Program-made: the position numbers and the translations under genes | Notes under the pieces: model-generated | Databases searched by the model: none | What the model saw: only the letters and a program-made list of their open reading frames with translations | Told to the model about the DNA's origin: nothing | Assembly (NCBI GenBank): GCA_963780165.1 | Contig: CAWABB010000001.1 | Span: forward strand, 1,674,001-1,738,000 | Source: CAWABB01 sp963780165 | GTDB lineage: Bacteria; Bacteroidota; Ignavibacteria; UBA10030; UBA6906 | Reading direction: 5' to 3' | Length of the DNA stretch: 64,000 nucleotides | Shown: piece after piece, positions 51,151 through 60,118 of the stretch | Layout of the letters: each line of letters starts with the position of its first letter | Numbering within the stretch: the first letter of the stretch is position 1

Positions 51151-51190
51151 GTCTCCGACCGGCACGCAGCCGGATCGGAGACTTTTTTTT
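51151..51190 (+). terminator. Rho-independent terminator between the STAS gene and purA
   Basis: Stem GTCTCCGA-CCGGC paired with GCCGG-A-TCGGAGAC (one bulged base), loop ACGCA, at 51151-51182, followed by eight T (51183-51190). The run ends 15 nt before the purA ATG, so purA must be transcribed through it or from a start that I cannot see. Confidence 0.9.
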
Positions 51191-51205
51191 GCCGAGCCGA
51201 ACGCC

Positions 51206-52477
51206 ATGCCAGTCGATGTGATCGTCGGCGCCCAGTGGGGCGACGAGGGAAAAGGGAAGATCGTCGATATGCTCTCCGAACGCGCCGACATCGTGGCGCG
51301 CTATCAGGGGGGTGCCAACGCGGGCCACACAGTCTGCATCGGCGATAAGCAGTACGTGCTCCACCTCATCCCCTCGGGGATGTTTCACGAGCACATTACC
51401 TGCGTGATCGGCAACGGAGTGGTCATCGACCCTTCCGCCCTCCTGGCCGAAATCGCCCAGCTCGAGGCCGCCGGCGTGCACGTCGAGGGCCGCCTGCTTA
51501 TCTCGCATAACGCCCACCTGATCATGCCGTACCACAAGCAGCTGGATCAGATCAGGGAACAGTCCACATCGCGCATCGGCACCACCGGACGGGGGATCGG
51601 TCCCGCCTACATTGACAAGGCCATGCGCATCGGCATCCGCATCGTGGATCTGCTGGACAGGGATACGCTCGCGCGCAAGCTCACGGCCGTCATCGAAGAA
51701 AAGAACCAGGTCCTCACCAAGATCTACGGCGAGGCCCGCATCGACGTCGACGCGATCATCGCCGAGTACCAGGAGTTTGACAAGACGATCGATGGCTATG
51801 TGACCGACACCGCGCTGTTCCTCCACAACGCCATCCGCAGCGGAAAACGCATCATCGCCGAGGGAGCGCAGGGCGCGCTGCTGGACATGGACCACGGGAC
51901 ATACCCCTATGTCACCTCCTCGAATCCGACCTCCGGCGGCGCCTGCACCGGCCTGGGCATCCCGCCCACGGCGATCAGCAGCGTCATCGGGGTCGTCAAG
52001 GCGTACACCACCCGCGTGGGGAACGGTCCGTTCCCGACCGAGCTGAACGACGCCACCGGCGAACGCCTCCGGACGCTCGGCCACGAATTCGGCGCCACCA
52101 CGGGCCGCCCGCGCCGCTGCGGCTGGTTTGATGCGGTGGCCCTCAAGTACTCCGCCATGGTCAACGGCATCGAGCGCGTCGCGGTGACGAAGCTGGATGT
52201 CCTCGACTCGTTCGACGAAATCCTCGTCTGCTCGGGCTACGAATTCAAGGGCCGGAGGCTCAAGACCTTCCCCACGGATATCGTTTCGCTCGAGCACATC
52301 ACACCGATCTACGAGCGGTTCGATGGGTGGAAGACGCCGCTCTCGTCCGCCGGCTCCTTTGCCGATCTCCCCCCGCAAGCCCGGCGCTACCTCGAGGCCA
52401 TGGCCGATCTCACGGAGACGAAGATCTGGCTCGTCTCCGTCGGCCCGCGCCGCGACCAGACGGTCACTGTTCCGTAG
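51206..52477 (+). CDS. purA: Adenylosuccinate synthetase
   Basis: A 423-residue enzyme that joins IMP and aspartate, with GTP, to make adenylosuccinate on the AMP pathway. Motifs: WGDEGKGKIVD (residues 12-22), GGANAGHTV, GTTGRGIGPAY, EGAQGALLDMDHGTYPYVTSS, and GRPRRCGWFD. Length is typical. The ATG at 51206 stands 15 nt after the T-run of a terminator and lacks a strong ribosome binding site. Confidence 0.97.
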   Translation: MPVDVIVGAQWGDEGKGKIVDMLSERADIVARYQGGANAGHTVCIGDKQYVLHLIPSGMFHEHITCVIGNGVVIDPSALLAEIAQLEAAGVHVEGRLLISHNAHLIMPYHKQLDQIREQSTSRIGTTGRGIGPAYIDKAMRIGIRIVDLLDRDTLARKLTAVIEEKNQVLTKIYGEARIDVDAIIAEYQEFDKTIDGYVTDTALFLHNAIRSGKRIIAEGAQGALLDMDHGTYPYVTSSNPTSGGACTGLGIPPTAISSVIGVVKAYTTRVGNGPFPTELNDATGERLRTLGHEFGATTGRPRRCGWFDAVALKYSAMVNGIERVAVTKLDVLDSFDEILVCSGYEFKGRRLKTFPTDIVSLEHITPIYERFDGWKTPLSSAGSFADLPPQARRYLEAMADLTETKIWLVSVGPRRDQTVTVP

Positions 52478-52497
52478 CGCCTCTCGCACAACCGACC

Positions 52498-53700
52498 ATG
52501 AACGGCGAACCGTCCGGCCTTCCGATCGGCATTGCAGGAAAGTTCCGCATCCTCCTGATCGCCTTCGCTTCGCTGTTCGTCTTCGGCCTCCTCTTTTATA
52601 CCCAGCAGATCACCGACCAGCTCCTGCAGAGGGAACGCGACGTGGTCGGCCTGTACGCGCGCTCCCTGGAGTACGTCGCGGCGAACCCGTCGACCGGCGG
52701 CGACGTCACGTTTGCCTTCGAGGTCATCCGCGCGATCGATTTCCCGATCATCCTCACCGACACCGCCAACGCGCCGCAATACTGGAAGAACATCGACGTC
52801 GACACGGCCACGCTCGCGCCCGGGCCGAAGAGGAAGTTCTTCAAGGACCTTATCGAGTCGATGGACAGGCAGAACACGCCGATCCGCATCGCCGTCAACG
52901 ACACGCTCGTGCTGAACTACATTCATTACGGGGAGTCGGCGCTGATCAGAAAGCTGCGATGGCTGCCGGCGGGGGAAATCTCCATCGCGGCGATCTTCCT
53001 GTTCATCGCCTACCTGGGGTTCAGCTACATCAAGCGGAGCGAGCAAAGCAACATCTGGGTCGGCATGGCCAAGGAAACGGCGCACCAGCTCGGTACGCCG
53101 CTGTCCAGCCTCATGGGATGGCTTGAGCGGCTCCGCCTGCAGGTGACCGAGACCCCGCAGGCCCTGGAAGCGTTGCACGAGATGCAGAGCGATGTGGACC
53201 GTCTCAACAAGGTGGCCGCGCGGTTCTCGAAGATCGGCTCGCGACCGGACCTGAAGGACGAGAGCCTGCCGGAGGTCATTCAGGGGGTCATCACGTACAT
53301 CTCACGCCGGCTCCCGAAGTCGGGGAAGACAATCGAAATCTCCATCACGACATCCGGAGACTTCCGCGCACACATCAACCGCGAGCTGTTCGAGTGGGTT
53401 GTCGAAAACCTGATGAAGAACGCGCTGGACGCCATGGAAGGACACCCCGGGAAGATTTCGTTCGCAATCCAGCAGGCGGGACGCAGAACCACCATCGACG
53501 TGACCGACACCGGCAAGGGCATCGACCCGAAGTTCCATAAGGAGGTCTTCCGGCCGGGCTACAGCACGAAGAAGCGGGGGTGGGGGCTGGGACTCAGCCT
53601 CTCGAAGCGGATCATCGAGGAATACCACAAGGGAAAGCTTTTCGTCAAGCAGAGCGCCCCCGGCCAGGGGACGACGTTCAGGATACGCCTCACGACCTGA
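52498..53700 (+). CDS. Sensor histidine kinase, two transmembrane helices
   Basis: A 400-residue kinase. Helices at about 16-36 and 160-178 enclose a periplasmic sensor of about 120 residues. The kinase core has a divergent H-box KETAHQLGTPLSSLMGW, then VVENLMKNALDAMEG, DTGKGIDP and GWGLGLSLSKRIIEEYH. This HQLGTPL type of kinase is common in Bacteroidota. Its response regulator is not adjacent. I use the ATG at 52498, 20 nt after the purA stop. Its stop overlaps the end of the converging UDG gene. Confidence 0.93.
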   Translation: MNGEPSGLPIGIAGKFRILLIAFASLFVFGLLFYTQQITDQLLQRERDVVGLYARSLEYVAANPSTGGDVTFAFEVIRAIDFPIILTDTANAPQYWKNIDVDTATLAPGPKRKFFKDLIESMDRQNTPIRIAVNDTLVLNYIHYGESALIRKLRWLPAGEISIAAIFLFIAYLGFSYIKRSEQSNIWVGMAKETAHQLGTPLSSLMGWLERLRLQVTETPQALEALHEMQSDVDRLNKVAARFSKIGSRPDLKDESLPEVIQGVITYISRRLPKSGKTIEISITTSGDFRAHINRELFEWVVENLMKNALDAMEGHPGKISFAIQQAGRRTTIDVTDTGKGIDPKFHKEVFRPGYSTKKRGWGLGLSLSKRIIEEYHKGKLFVKQSAPGQGTTFRIRLTT

Positions 53701-54415
53701 CGCGTCGGCGCACGGGAGCGCCCGGTGGCCGGACGCGGGCGCGCGCCAGATCCGCGGCGGTGGCGAAGATGCGATCCAGCATGGGGCGGGTCAGCCTGCC
53801 CGTGAACGTATTCTGCTGACTCGGGTGGTACGAAGCGAGAAAGGTGATCTTCCCGAGCGTGTGTGCCCTGCCGTGCCCGAATTCCGGTGTTCTCTCCCAC
53901 GCGATCCTGCCTGATGCCCTGTACGCCTGCAGCGCGGCTTCAAACCCGATCCGCCCCAAACCCACGACCACGCGCACCTTTCTCAGCGCCGCGATCTCTT
54001 CCAGCAAAAACGTCCGGCATCTCCTGAGCTCCGCCGGCAAGGGCTTGTTCGCCGGCGGCGCGCAGCGCGCCGCCGCGGTAAGGTAGCAGTCGCGAAGCTC
54101 CATCCCGTCGCGGCGATGCGCCGACGCCTCCTGGCTTGCAAATCCGGCGTCATACAGCGCGCGGAACAACCAGTTCCCGCTTTCATCTCCGGTGAACATC
54201 CGTCCCGTGCGGTTCCCGCCGTGCGCCGCGGGAGCGAGGCCCACGATCAGGACGCGCGCACCCGGGTCGCCGAATCCCGGAAGCGGCCTCCCCCAGTACT
54301 CCTCGTTCGCATAACGCCGCACCTTTTTGCGCGCCACCGTCTCCCGCCACCGCACGAGACGGGGGCAGGCGCGGCACTCGGTGACGCGCCTGTCCAGTCC
54401 GGCTTTCCAGATCAT
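53690..54415 (-). CDS. Family 5 uracil-DNA glycosylase (UDGb type)
   Basis: A 241-residue DNA glycosylase that removes uracil and probably other deaminated bases. GLAPAAHGGNRTGRMFTGD is the UDGb signature (family 5, with no Asp in motif A), SYHPSQQNTFTGRL is motif B. The cysteines in TECRACPRL, with later ones, fit the Fe-S cluster of this family. I start at the ATG at 54415, which overlaps the redoxin stop as ATGA and has GGAAGAG before it. Its 3' end overlaps the opposite kinase gene by 11 nt. Confidence 0.93.
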   Translation of the reverse strand: MIWKAGLDRRVTECRACPRLVRWRETVARKKVRRYANEEYWGRPLPGFGDPGARVLIVGLAPAAHGGNRTGRMFTGDESGNWLFRALYDAGFASQEASAHRRDGMELRDCYLTAAARCAPPANKPLPAELRRCRTFLLEEIAALRKVRVVVGLGRIGFEAALQAYRASGRIAWERTPEFGHGRAHTLGKITFLASYHPSQQNTFTGRLTRPMLDRIFATAADLARARVRPPGAPVRRRVRS

Positions 54416-54969
54416 CTCTTCCACTTTATCGTGCAGCCGATCGAATGCGTTTCCTTCTCCTCCAACTCCTTCCCTGCAAGAATCGCGTCCACCGCCTCCC
54501 GGACATAACGCCTCTTCACCGCCCCGGGATTCTGGTAGTTGTCATCCATCTTCCCGTGATACCGCAGCGACGGACGGGCATGACTGGATGCCGCGGCGAA
54601 GACAAAGAACTCCGGCGTGTGCGTCGCACCGAAGGCCTCCGCCACCGACTGATCGTCGTCCCGGAGGTACGGGAAGGGAAACCCTTTCTCCCGTGCCCGC
54701 GTCTTCATCGCCTCGACGTTGTCTTCGGGATAGTGTTCTGTTTCATTGGAGTTGATCGCCACCAACCGCACTCCCTTCGACCCGTACTCCCTCTGGAGCG
54801 CGATCATCCTGTCTTCGTACGCTTGCACGTACGGACAATGATTGCATGAGAAAACCACCACCAGCACACTCGCGGAGCTGAAGTCGGACGCGGACATCTG
54901 CCTCCCCGAGACGTCCGGAAGGTTCTTGAATTCGGGGAGCGGCGCACCGATGGAAAGTGATTGTGCCAT
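54412..54969 (-). CDS. Thioredoxin-fold redoxin (AhpC/TSA-like)
   Basis: A 185-residue thioredoxin-fold protein with CNHCPYVQAYEDRM, a CxxC pair at the usual place (about residues 42-45), and THTPEFFVFA with the cis-proline. It resembles the peroxiredoxin-like redoxins of unknown partner. There is no signal peptide, so it is cytosolic. GGAGGT stands 8 nt before the ATG. It is followed by the UDG gene with a 4-nt overlap. Confidence 0.92.
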   Translation of the reverse strand: MAQSLSIGAPLPEFKNLPDVSGRQMSASDFSSASVLVVVFSCNHCPYVQAYEDRMIALQREYGSKGVRLVAINSNETEHYPEDNVEAMKTRAREKGFPFPYLRDDDQSVAEAFGATHTPEFFVFAAASSHARPSLRYHGKMDDNYQNPGAVKRRYVREAVDAILAGKELEEKETHSIGCTIKWKR

Positions 54970-55192
54970 ATGCGTGTACCTCCAGTCAAGCGTGAGTAGC
55001 AGGCGACGAATTCACAGGTCCGCGCGGCGTACCCCGTGGAGCAGGTACCCGCGCTTGTCTCCCGACGGTGCACGCAGTCTCGAGGCGCGCAGGGCAGCAG
55101 AAGATCCGCATCCGGGGCCCGGGACCGTCGGGGCAGCTCGGACGGCGTGCCCCGGGAGCGCGCGCGTCGGCCCCCGGGCGAGCCGGGTCCGG
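54970..55192 (-). other. GC-rich intergenic gap after the M16 pair
   Basis: About 220 nt between two same-strand genes. It is very GC-rich, with inverted G/C repeats near 55150-55185 that may act as a weak terminator. I see no coding frame and no TTG-N20-TA promoter here. Confidence 0.4.
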
Positions 55193-56650
55193 CTATTTCA
55201 CCACCGGCACCGGACCCAGCACGTCCTCGACCGTCATCGCCTTGATCGGTCCCATGTTCAACGCCGCGACCCCCTGCTGGATTTTCGTGCGGTCGCCCAC
55301 AAGCACGATCGCCATCTTGTCGGGATCGAGGTACTTCTGCGCGACACGCTGAACATCCTGCGGCGTCACCGCCATGATCTTCATCGTGTAGGTGTTGAAG
55401 TAGTAGTCCGGCAGATTGTACACCACCATCTCCTGCAATTGGGCCGCGATCTGCGACACGGACTGGAAGTCTCCTGGATACCCCAGCGCGAGGTAGTTCT
55501 TCGTTTTCTCGACGTCCTCCGCGGGCAGCGGCTCGCGGATCCCCCGCAGCTCCTTCATGAACTCCACGAGCGCCGAATCGGTGACCTCGGTCTGCACCGC
55601 AGCACCCGCGCTAAACGGCCCGGGGAGCGGCCGGAACGAGAAGCTCGACCGGGCGCCGTACGTATACCCGTGCTGCTCGCGGAGGTTGTTGTTCAGCCGC
55701 GACGTGAACGACCCGCCGAGCATCGTGTTCATCACCACCAGCGCAAAGTAGTCGTCCGTCATCCGCTCCGCCCCGACACAGCCGATGCGGATCTCCGTCT
55801 GTGCGGAGCCGGGGCGATCGACAATCGTCACCTCGCGCGCCGTCACCTGCGTCACCGCAGGCAGCGTCGGAGTCGGTATGTCCGCGGCCTTCCATTTCCC
55901 GAAGGAGGACTCGAGTTTGCCCAGAATCTCCCTCTCCCTCACGTCCCCGACTACGATGATCGTGGAGTTGTTCGGGCGGAAGTACGTCTCATGAAATACC
56001 TTCAGGTCTTCGGTCGTCAGCGAGTTGAGGCTCGCTTCGGTACCTGATGCGATAGCGCCATACGGATGGATCGGGTACACCGCCCTGGAAAACGCCACCG
56101 ACGCCAGAGGGGACGGCTGGTCGCGCCATTGTAGCAGCGTCGTCAGCCGCTCTTTGCGCTTCCTCTCCAGTTCCTTGGCGGGGAACGTCGGGCGCAGCGT
56201 GACATCAGCCAGGAGCGCAAGGGCCGAATCCATCCTTGACACCGGCGAATACAGCGAAATCGTTGTTGTGTGAGGCCCGGCCCCCGCACCCAATCGGGCC
56301 CCGAGATAGTCGATGGCATCGGCCAGCTGCAGGGCATCGCGCGATCCCGCGCCGTCCGTCAACATCGCGGCGGCCATCGACGACAACCCCGTCTTTGCCG
56401 CCGGCTCGTTTACCAGGCCGGCCTTGACCACGACGACGAGCTGGACGACCGGAACGCCTGCCTTCTCCATGTACACGACGGGGAGTCCGTTGGAGAGTCT
56501 GAGCTGCTTGATCGCCGGCAGCTTCAGCGACGGTGGCGGGCCGACCTTCGGCGGACGCGTGCGGTCGGGAGCCTGCGCGAGTGCCGCCGACGTGAGAACC
56601 GAGACGACCGCAAGGAAAACCAGGGCGCGCTTCATGATCAGGGTCCTCAT
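55193..56650 (-). CDS. M16 peptidase-like protein, non-catalytic partner
   Basis: A 485-residue exported M16-family protein (signal peptide about 1-25, ending ALAQ). The HxxEH zinc motif is absent where expected (TGLSSMAAAML). It does keep the distal Arg/Tyr pair of the second M16 subunit, seen in LREQHGYTYGARS. It should pair with the active subunit encoded upstream. The ATG at 56650 overlaps the previous stop (ATGA) and has GGAGGT about 9 nt upstream. Confidence 0.93.
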   Translation of the reverse strand: MRTLIMKRALVFLAVVSVLTSAALAQAPDRTRPPKVGPPPSLKLPAIKQLRLSNGLPVVYMEKAGVPVVQLVVVVKAGLVNEPAAKTGLSSMAAAMLTDGAGSRDALQLADAIDYLGARLGAGAGPHTTTISLYSPVSRMDSALALLADVTLRPTFPAKELERKRKERLTTLLQWRDQPSPLASVAFSRAVYPIHPYGAIASGTEASLNSLTTEDLKVFHETYFRPNNSTIIVVGDVREREILGKLESSFGKWKAADIPTPTLPAVTQVTAREVTIVDRPGSAQTEIRIGCVGAERMTDDYFALVVMNTMLGGSFTSRLNNNLREQHGYTYGARSSFSFRPLPGPFSAGAAVQTEVTDSALVEFMKELRGIREPLPAEDVEKTKNYLALGYPGDFQSVSQIAAQLQEMVVYNLPDYYFNTYTMKIMAVTPQDVQRVAQKYLDPDKMAIVLVGDRTKIQQGVAALNMGPIKAMTVEDVLGPVPVVK

Positions 56651-58011
56651 TTCGGGAACACCTCCTTCCCCTGGCCTGAGGCCAGGTCTGTCTTACCCAT
56701 CGGGACAACGCTCAGCACGAGCCGCGCGTCGTCGCGGAGATACGTCGTGACCGCCGCACGAATATCCTCAGGATCCAGCGCCCGGTAGCGCGAGAGGTCT
56801 TCGTTGAAGTAGTCCGGGTTCCCCGTCCGCATATAGTATGCATTCAGGAGATCAGACTTCTGCCCGATGCTTTCGAGGCCCGACAGGTACCCGGTCTCAT
56901 ACTGGTTGACTGCCCGGTCCAGTTCGCGCCGTACCGGCGCCTCGCCCTTCAGCCTGTTCAGTTCTTCCTGGATCACCTTTTCCAGCTCTGCGAGCGTATG
57001 GCCCGCCCGCGCAGTTGCAATGATCTCGAACGTGGATCCCAGCTCCATCGACGACTGATAGGCCATGACGTTCTGTGCGATCTGGAGGTCATACACGAGC
57101 CGCTTGTAGAGACGGGAATTTCTCCCCTGCGTCAGCAGGCTGGCCACGATATCCATTTCGGCATCGCCCGGCCGGAGGACGGCAGGCGTGTGCCACGACA
57201 TATACAGACGGGGCAGTTGCACCTTGTCCTGATACAGGAGCCGCGCCTCGCCCGTGAGGCCTGCAACCGCGGGCGTCATGGGGGGCACGGGCGCGCCGCC
57301 GGGCACATCGCTGAACCACTTTTCGACGAGCGCCTTCGTCGTGGCGATATCGATCGCTCCCGCGATGCACAGCGAAGCGTTCCTGGTGCTGTAGTACTTC
57401 CGGAAGAATTCCACGACGTCATCGTAGCTCGCCGCCGTGAGGTCCTCCATGTAGCCGATGATGGGCCAGTGGTAGGGATGCTCCGGCGGGAACATTGCCT
57501 CGCTCATGATGACCTCCACCATCCCGTACGGCTGATTCTCGAGACCCTGGCGCCGCTCGTTCTTCACGACATCCCGCTGCCCGTCCACCTTCTGCGGCGA
57601 CATGGAGGGTACGAGGAAGCCCATCCTGTCGGACTCGAGAAACAGCGGAAGCTCGAGCGCGTTGTTCGGCGCGGTGAGGTAGTAGTTCGTGCGGTCCTCC
57701 CCGGTCGAGGCATTGTTGTCGCCGCCGACCGATTCAAGCCACGTGTCAAACATGCCCTCCGGGACGTGCTGGGATCCTTCGAACATGATGTGCTCGAACA
57801 GGTGGGCGAAGCCGGTACGTCCGGGTTTCTCCCTCGCAGAGCCGACATGGTACCAGATGTTGACCGACACGGTCGGCGTGGTGCGGTCTTCGTGCAGGAT
57901 GACCGTCAGGCCGTTGGGCAGCGTGAACCGGGTATGGGGCACCTCGATTCGCGTCGCCTGCGCATACAGCGGCCCGGCGGCCAGAAGAAGCAAGCATAAC
58001 AGCCGTTTCAT
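56647..58011 (-). CDS. M16 zinc metallopeptidase, catalytic subunit
   Basis: A 454-residue exported M16 peptidase, with signal peptide (about 1-18). HLFEH at residues 70-74 (within GFAHLFEHIMFEG) is the inverted zinc motif of pitrilysin-family enzymes, and the distal glutamate follows near ASTGEDRTNYY. Like the alpha/beta pairs of mitochondrial processing peptidase, it works with the inactive partner at 55193-56650. It degrades small unfolded peptides. It overlaps the membrane-protein gene before it by 4 nt. Confidence 0.95.
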   Translation of the reverse strand: MKRLLCLLLLAAGPLYAQATRIEVPHTRFTLPNGLTVILHEDRTTPTVSVNIWYHVGSAREKPGRTGFAHLFEHIMFEGSQHVPEGMFDTWLESVGGDNNASTGEDRTNYYLTAPNNALELPLFLESDRMGFLVPSMSPQKVDGQRDVVKNERRQGLENQPYGMVEVIMSEAMFPPEHPYHWPIIGYMEDLTAASYDDVVEFFRKYYSTRNASLCIAGAIDIATTKALVEKWFSDVPGGAPVPPMTPAVAGLTGEARLLYQDKVQLPRLYMSWHTPAVLRPGDAEMDIVASLLTQGRNSRLYKRLVYDLQIAQNVMAYQSSMELGSTFEIIATARAGHTLAELEKVIQEELNRLKGEAPVRRELDRAVNQYETGYLSGLESIGQKSDLLNAYYMRTGNPDYFNEDLSRYRALDPEDIRAAVTTYLRDDARLVLSVVPMGKTDLASGQGKEVFPK

Positions 58012-59459
58012 TGTCCTGTCCGCATGTTATGAGTGGATGCGAGCGTTTGTTTCATCATTACTGCTACGCGCTCGGCGTCCCGCTTGTTGCGCAGGAACGC
58101 CGGGATCGTCACCGTTTTCCCGGTCCCCCCGGTGAGGTCAAGATTGTAGAACACGGCATTGCCAGACTGCATCCCGATGCTCAACCGCACGTCCGACACG
58201 CGTCCCGGAGGCAGTACGGTCGACGAGGCGAGGACCGGAAAGCGCGGGTGAATGGTGACACCGGTAGGATCGATGGTGACCCGCGTCTCTCCCGCCCATA
58301 GGTGGACAATAAACCAGACGAGCAGAAGATCGAACAGTCCGAAAACGATCGGGAAGAAGAGCGGGGCGCCGAGCGCAATCATCAGCGCGATGGACGCGGT
58401 CCAGAGCACCGTGAACGCCGCCAGGCCAAGTGCCGCGCGCCCGTTCCTCCATCGTCGGATCACGAATTCCGCTCCGCCATCAGCGGCCGGGCTGGCCGCG
58501 AAACCCTCGGGAAGAGAACCGGGGGCGTCGGCGCTGACGGCCGTTGCCGGCTCGGGAGCCAGCGCCGCGTGCGGGCCCGGCAACGCCCCGTGCTCTGAAC
58601 CAAATACAGGCATCTCGAAGTCGGCCTCGAAGTCGACACCGGGAATCTCCGCGGCGCCAGAGAGCCGCCACAGGATGCCGGTCCCGTCGCCACTCGTGTC
58701 CGAAGGTTGTGCGTCAGCGGGGATCGTGAAGGCAAACGGGACGGTCACTGCACCACCCGCACTGTAGGCGGACGCCGGCGGCGCTTCCTCCTGCCACACG
58801 ATACTCTCGCCGGAGGAGCTACTCCTCCCCCTCGTCCGCCATCGGTTCACGCAGGTGAGGCGAAGCAACATTCGCGCGTCGGACGGAAACCCCGATGAAA
58901 TCATGAGCGTCCCGGCAAGCCGGGCCCCGATGACGCCGGGAAGCGTGTCGAGGTGCACGGTCGCCTCCCCAAATCGACGGCGGTGGATCGTGAATCTCAC
59001 CGCGCGGTAGATCAGCCAGACCCCGATGAGCGGAAAGATGAGCCCGATCAGGGCGGCCAGGTTGTCCTCCTCCAGCGCCCGGGGAAGGAAGAACACCATC
59101 GACGACGAGATCGCATTCCAGATCAGGGCGAAGACCCAGGCGGCCCACATGGCGGGACGTCCCGCCGTTCGCACCTTGCCTTCCGCCCAATCCTCCCTCC
59201 ACTTCCACGGAGCGTCGGGATGCTGCAGCTTGCACTCCTCCTGCTTCAGCAGGAGGCGCCGGCCAAAGACAAGAGCCGCAAGACCTCCGAACCCGGCGCC
59301 GCCGAATGCGACGCCGAAGATGCAGAGGAACCCTCCCTTCTCCAGGTCTCCCTCTGCGAGCGCCTGAACGGAGAGGATCATCGCAACAACGCCAATAGCG
59401 CAGAAGGGCACGAGAAAGAGGATGCCCAGCGTGATGCTGAGGGTGCGAGGGGATTTCAC
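58008..59459 (-). CDS. Membrane protein, DUF3592-like, unknown function
   Basis: A 483-residue membrane protein with hydrophobic segments at about 10-30, 43-65, 105-125, 133-152, 355-375 and 380-400 and a long soluble middle region rich in Ala, Pro and Ser. WKWREDWAEGKVR before the third helix resembles DUF3592-type proteins. The C-terminal part (ETRVTIDPTGVTIHPRF) looks like a small beta domain. Start is GTG at 59459. It heads the M16 operon. Family assignment is tentative. Confidence 0.75.
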   Translation of the reverse strand: MKSPRTLSITLGILFLVPFCAIGVVAMILSVQALAEGDLEKGGFLCIFGVAFGGAGFGGLAALVFGRRLLLKQEECKLQHPDAPWKWREDWAEGKVRTAGRPAMWAAWVFALIWNAISSSMVFFLPRALEEDNLAALIGLIFPLIGVWLIYRAVRFTIHRRRFGEATVHLDTLPGVIGARLAGTLMISSGFPSDARMLLRLTCVNRWRTRGRSSSSGESIVWQEEAPPASAYSAGGAVTVPFAFTIPADAQPSDTSGDGTGILWRLSGAAEIPGVDFEADFEMPVFGSEHGALPGPHAALAPEPATAVSADAPGSLPEGFAASPAADGGAEFVIRRWRNGRAALGLAAFTVLWTASIALMIALGAPLFFPIVFGLFDLLLVWFIVHLWAGETRVTIDPTGVTIHPRFPVLASSTVLPPGRVSDVRLSIGMQSGNAVFYNLDLTGGTGKTVTIPAFLRNKRDAERVAVMMKQTLASTHNMRTGQ

Positions 59460-59485
59460 GTGATTCGCGCGGGATACATGCTCAC

Positions 59486-59516
59486 GAAAGATACTGCGTG
59501 ATCACGAGAGATGCAC
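59486..59516 (-). promoter_or_regulatory. Possible promoter for the membrane-protein/M16 operon
   Basis: Minus strand: GTG (59516-59514) in place of TTG, 20 nt, TATCTTTC (59493-59486). The leader to the GTG start at 59459 would be about 20 nt. Weaker match than the others. Confidence 0.4.
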
Positions 59517-59595
59517 CGGGGAAGGAAGGCGCAGCCTCCCGGCAAGCGCGGCCGCGCACCGCGACGCGGGGGGCAGGCGATTCGCCCCGGAGGAT

Positions 59596-59628
59596 TTGCG
59601 CATCTCGACCCGGGCTTTCGTATATTGT
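59596..59628 (+). promoter_or_regulatory. Promoter-like elements directly before the DUF2721 gene
   Basis: TTG (59596-59598), 22 nt, TATATTGT (59621-59628). Transcription would begin at or beside the ATG at 59633, so the mRNA could be leaderless. Confidence 0.5.
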
Positions 59629-59632
59629 ATGC

Positions 59633-60115
59633 ATGGACGCCCAGATTACCGCCCTTTCCGTCATCCAGGCCATGCTGGCCCCCGGCGTGGGGATTTCCGC
59701 CGTCGGCTTGCTCCTGCTTGGCATGTCGAATCGGTACGGTTCGATCATTGCCCGGATCCGGGCGCTGAACAACGAAAAGCGGGGCTTCTTGAAGCTCCTG
59801 GCAGACGGAAGGACCCTGGAATACGCCGACAACGTCCGGTACCAGAGCGTCGTGCGTCAGACGGAAAGCCTCCTTGAACGCACCCGGTTCGTCCGCAATG
59901 GCATCCTCTCGATGCAGACGGGGATCGGCCTCTTCGTCCTCACCTCGCTATGCATCGGGCTGAGCGTGTTCGTGGACTCACGGGCGCTGCAGTCCGTCTC
60001 CCTGATCGCTTTCCTCGCAGGAATGATTGCAGTGCTGACAGGGATAGTCTTTGCAGGGCTTGATGTTAGCCACTCATTTAAGGTCGTCGAGCTCGAAGTC
60101 CACACCGACGACTGA
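59633..60115 (+). CDS. DUF2721-family membrane protein
   Basis: A 160-residue protein with three hydrophobic helices (about 12-30, 90-110 and 118-140), of DUF2721 type: GVGISAVGLLLLGMSNRYGSIIARIRALN and QTESLLERTRFVRNGILSMQTGIGLFV are typical, with unknown function. I begin at the ATG at 59633, right after TATATTG; longer frames make no sense. There is no ribosome binding site. Its stop is 3 nt from the stop of the converging ABM gene. Confidence 0.88.
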   Translation: MDAQITALSVIQAMLAPGVGISAVGLLLLGMSNRYGSIIARIRALNNEKRGFLKLLADGRTLEYADNVRYQSVVRQTESLLERTRFVRNGILSMQTGIGLFVLTSLCIGLSVFVDSRALQSVSLIAFLAGMIAVLTGIVFAGLDVSHSFKVVELEVHTDD

Positions 60116-60118
60116 GCG

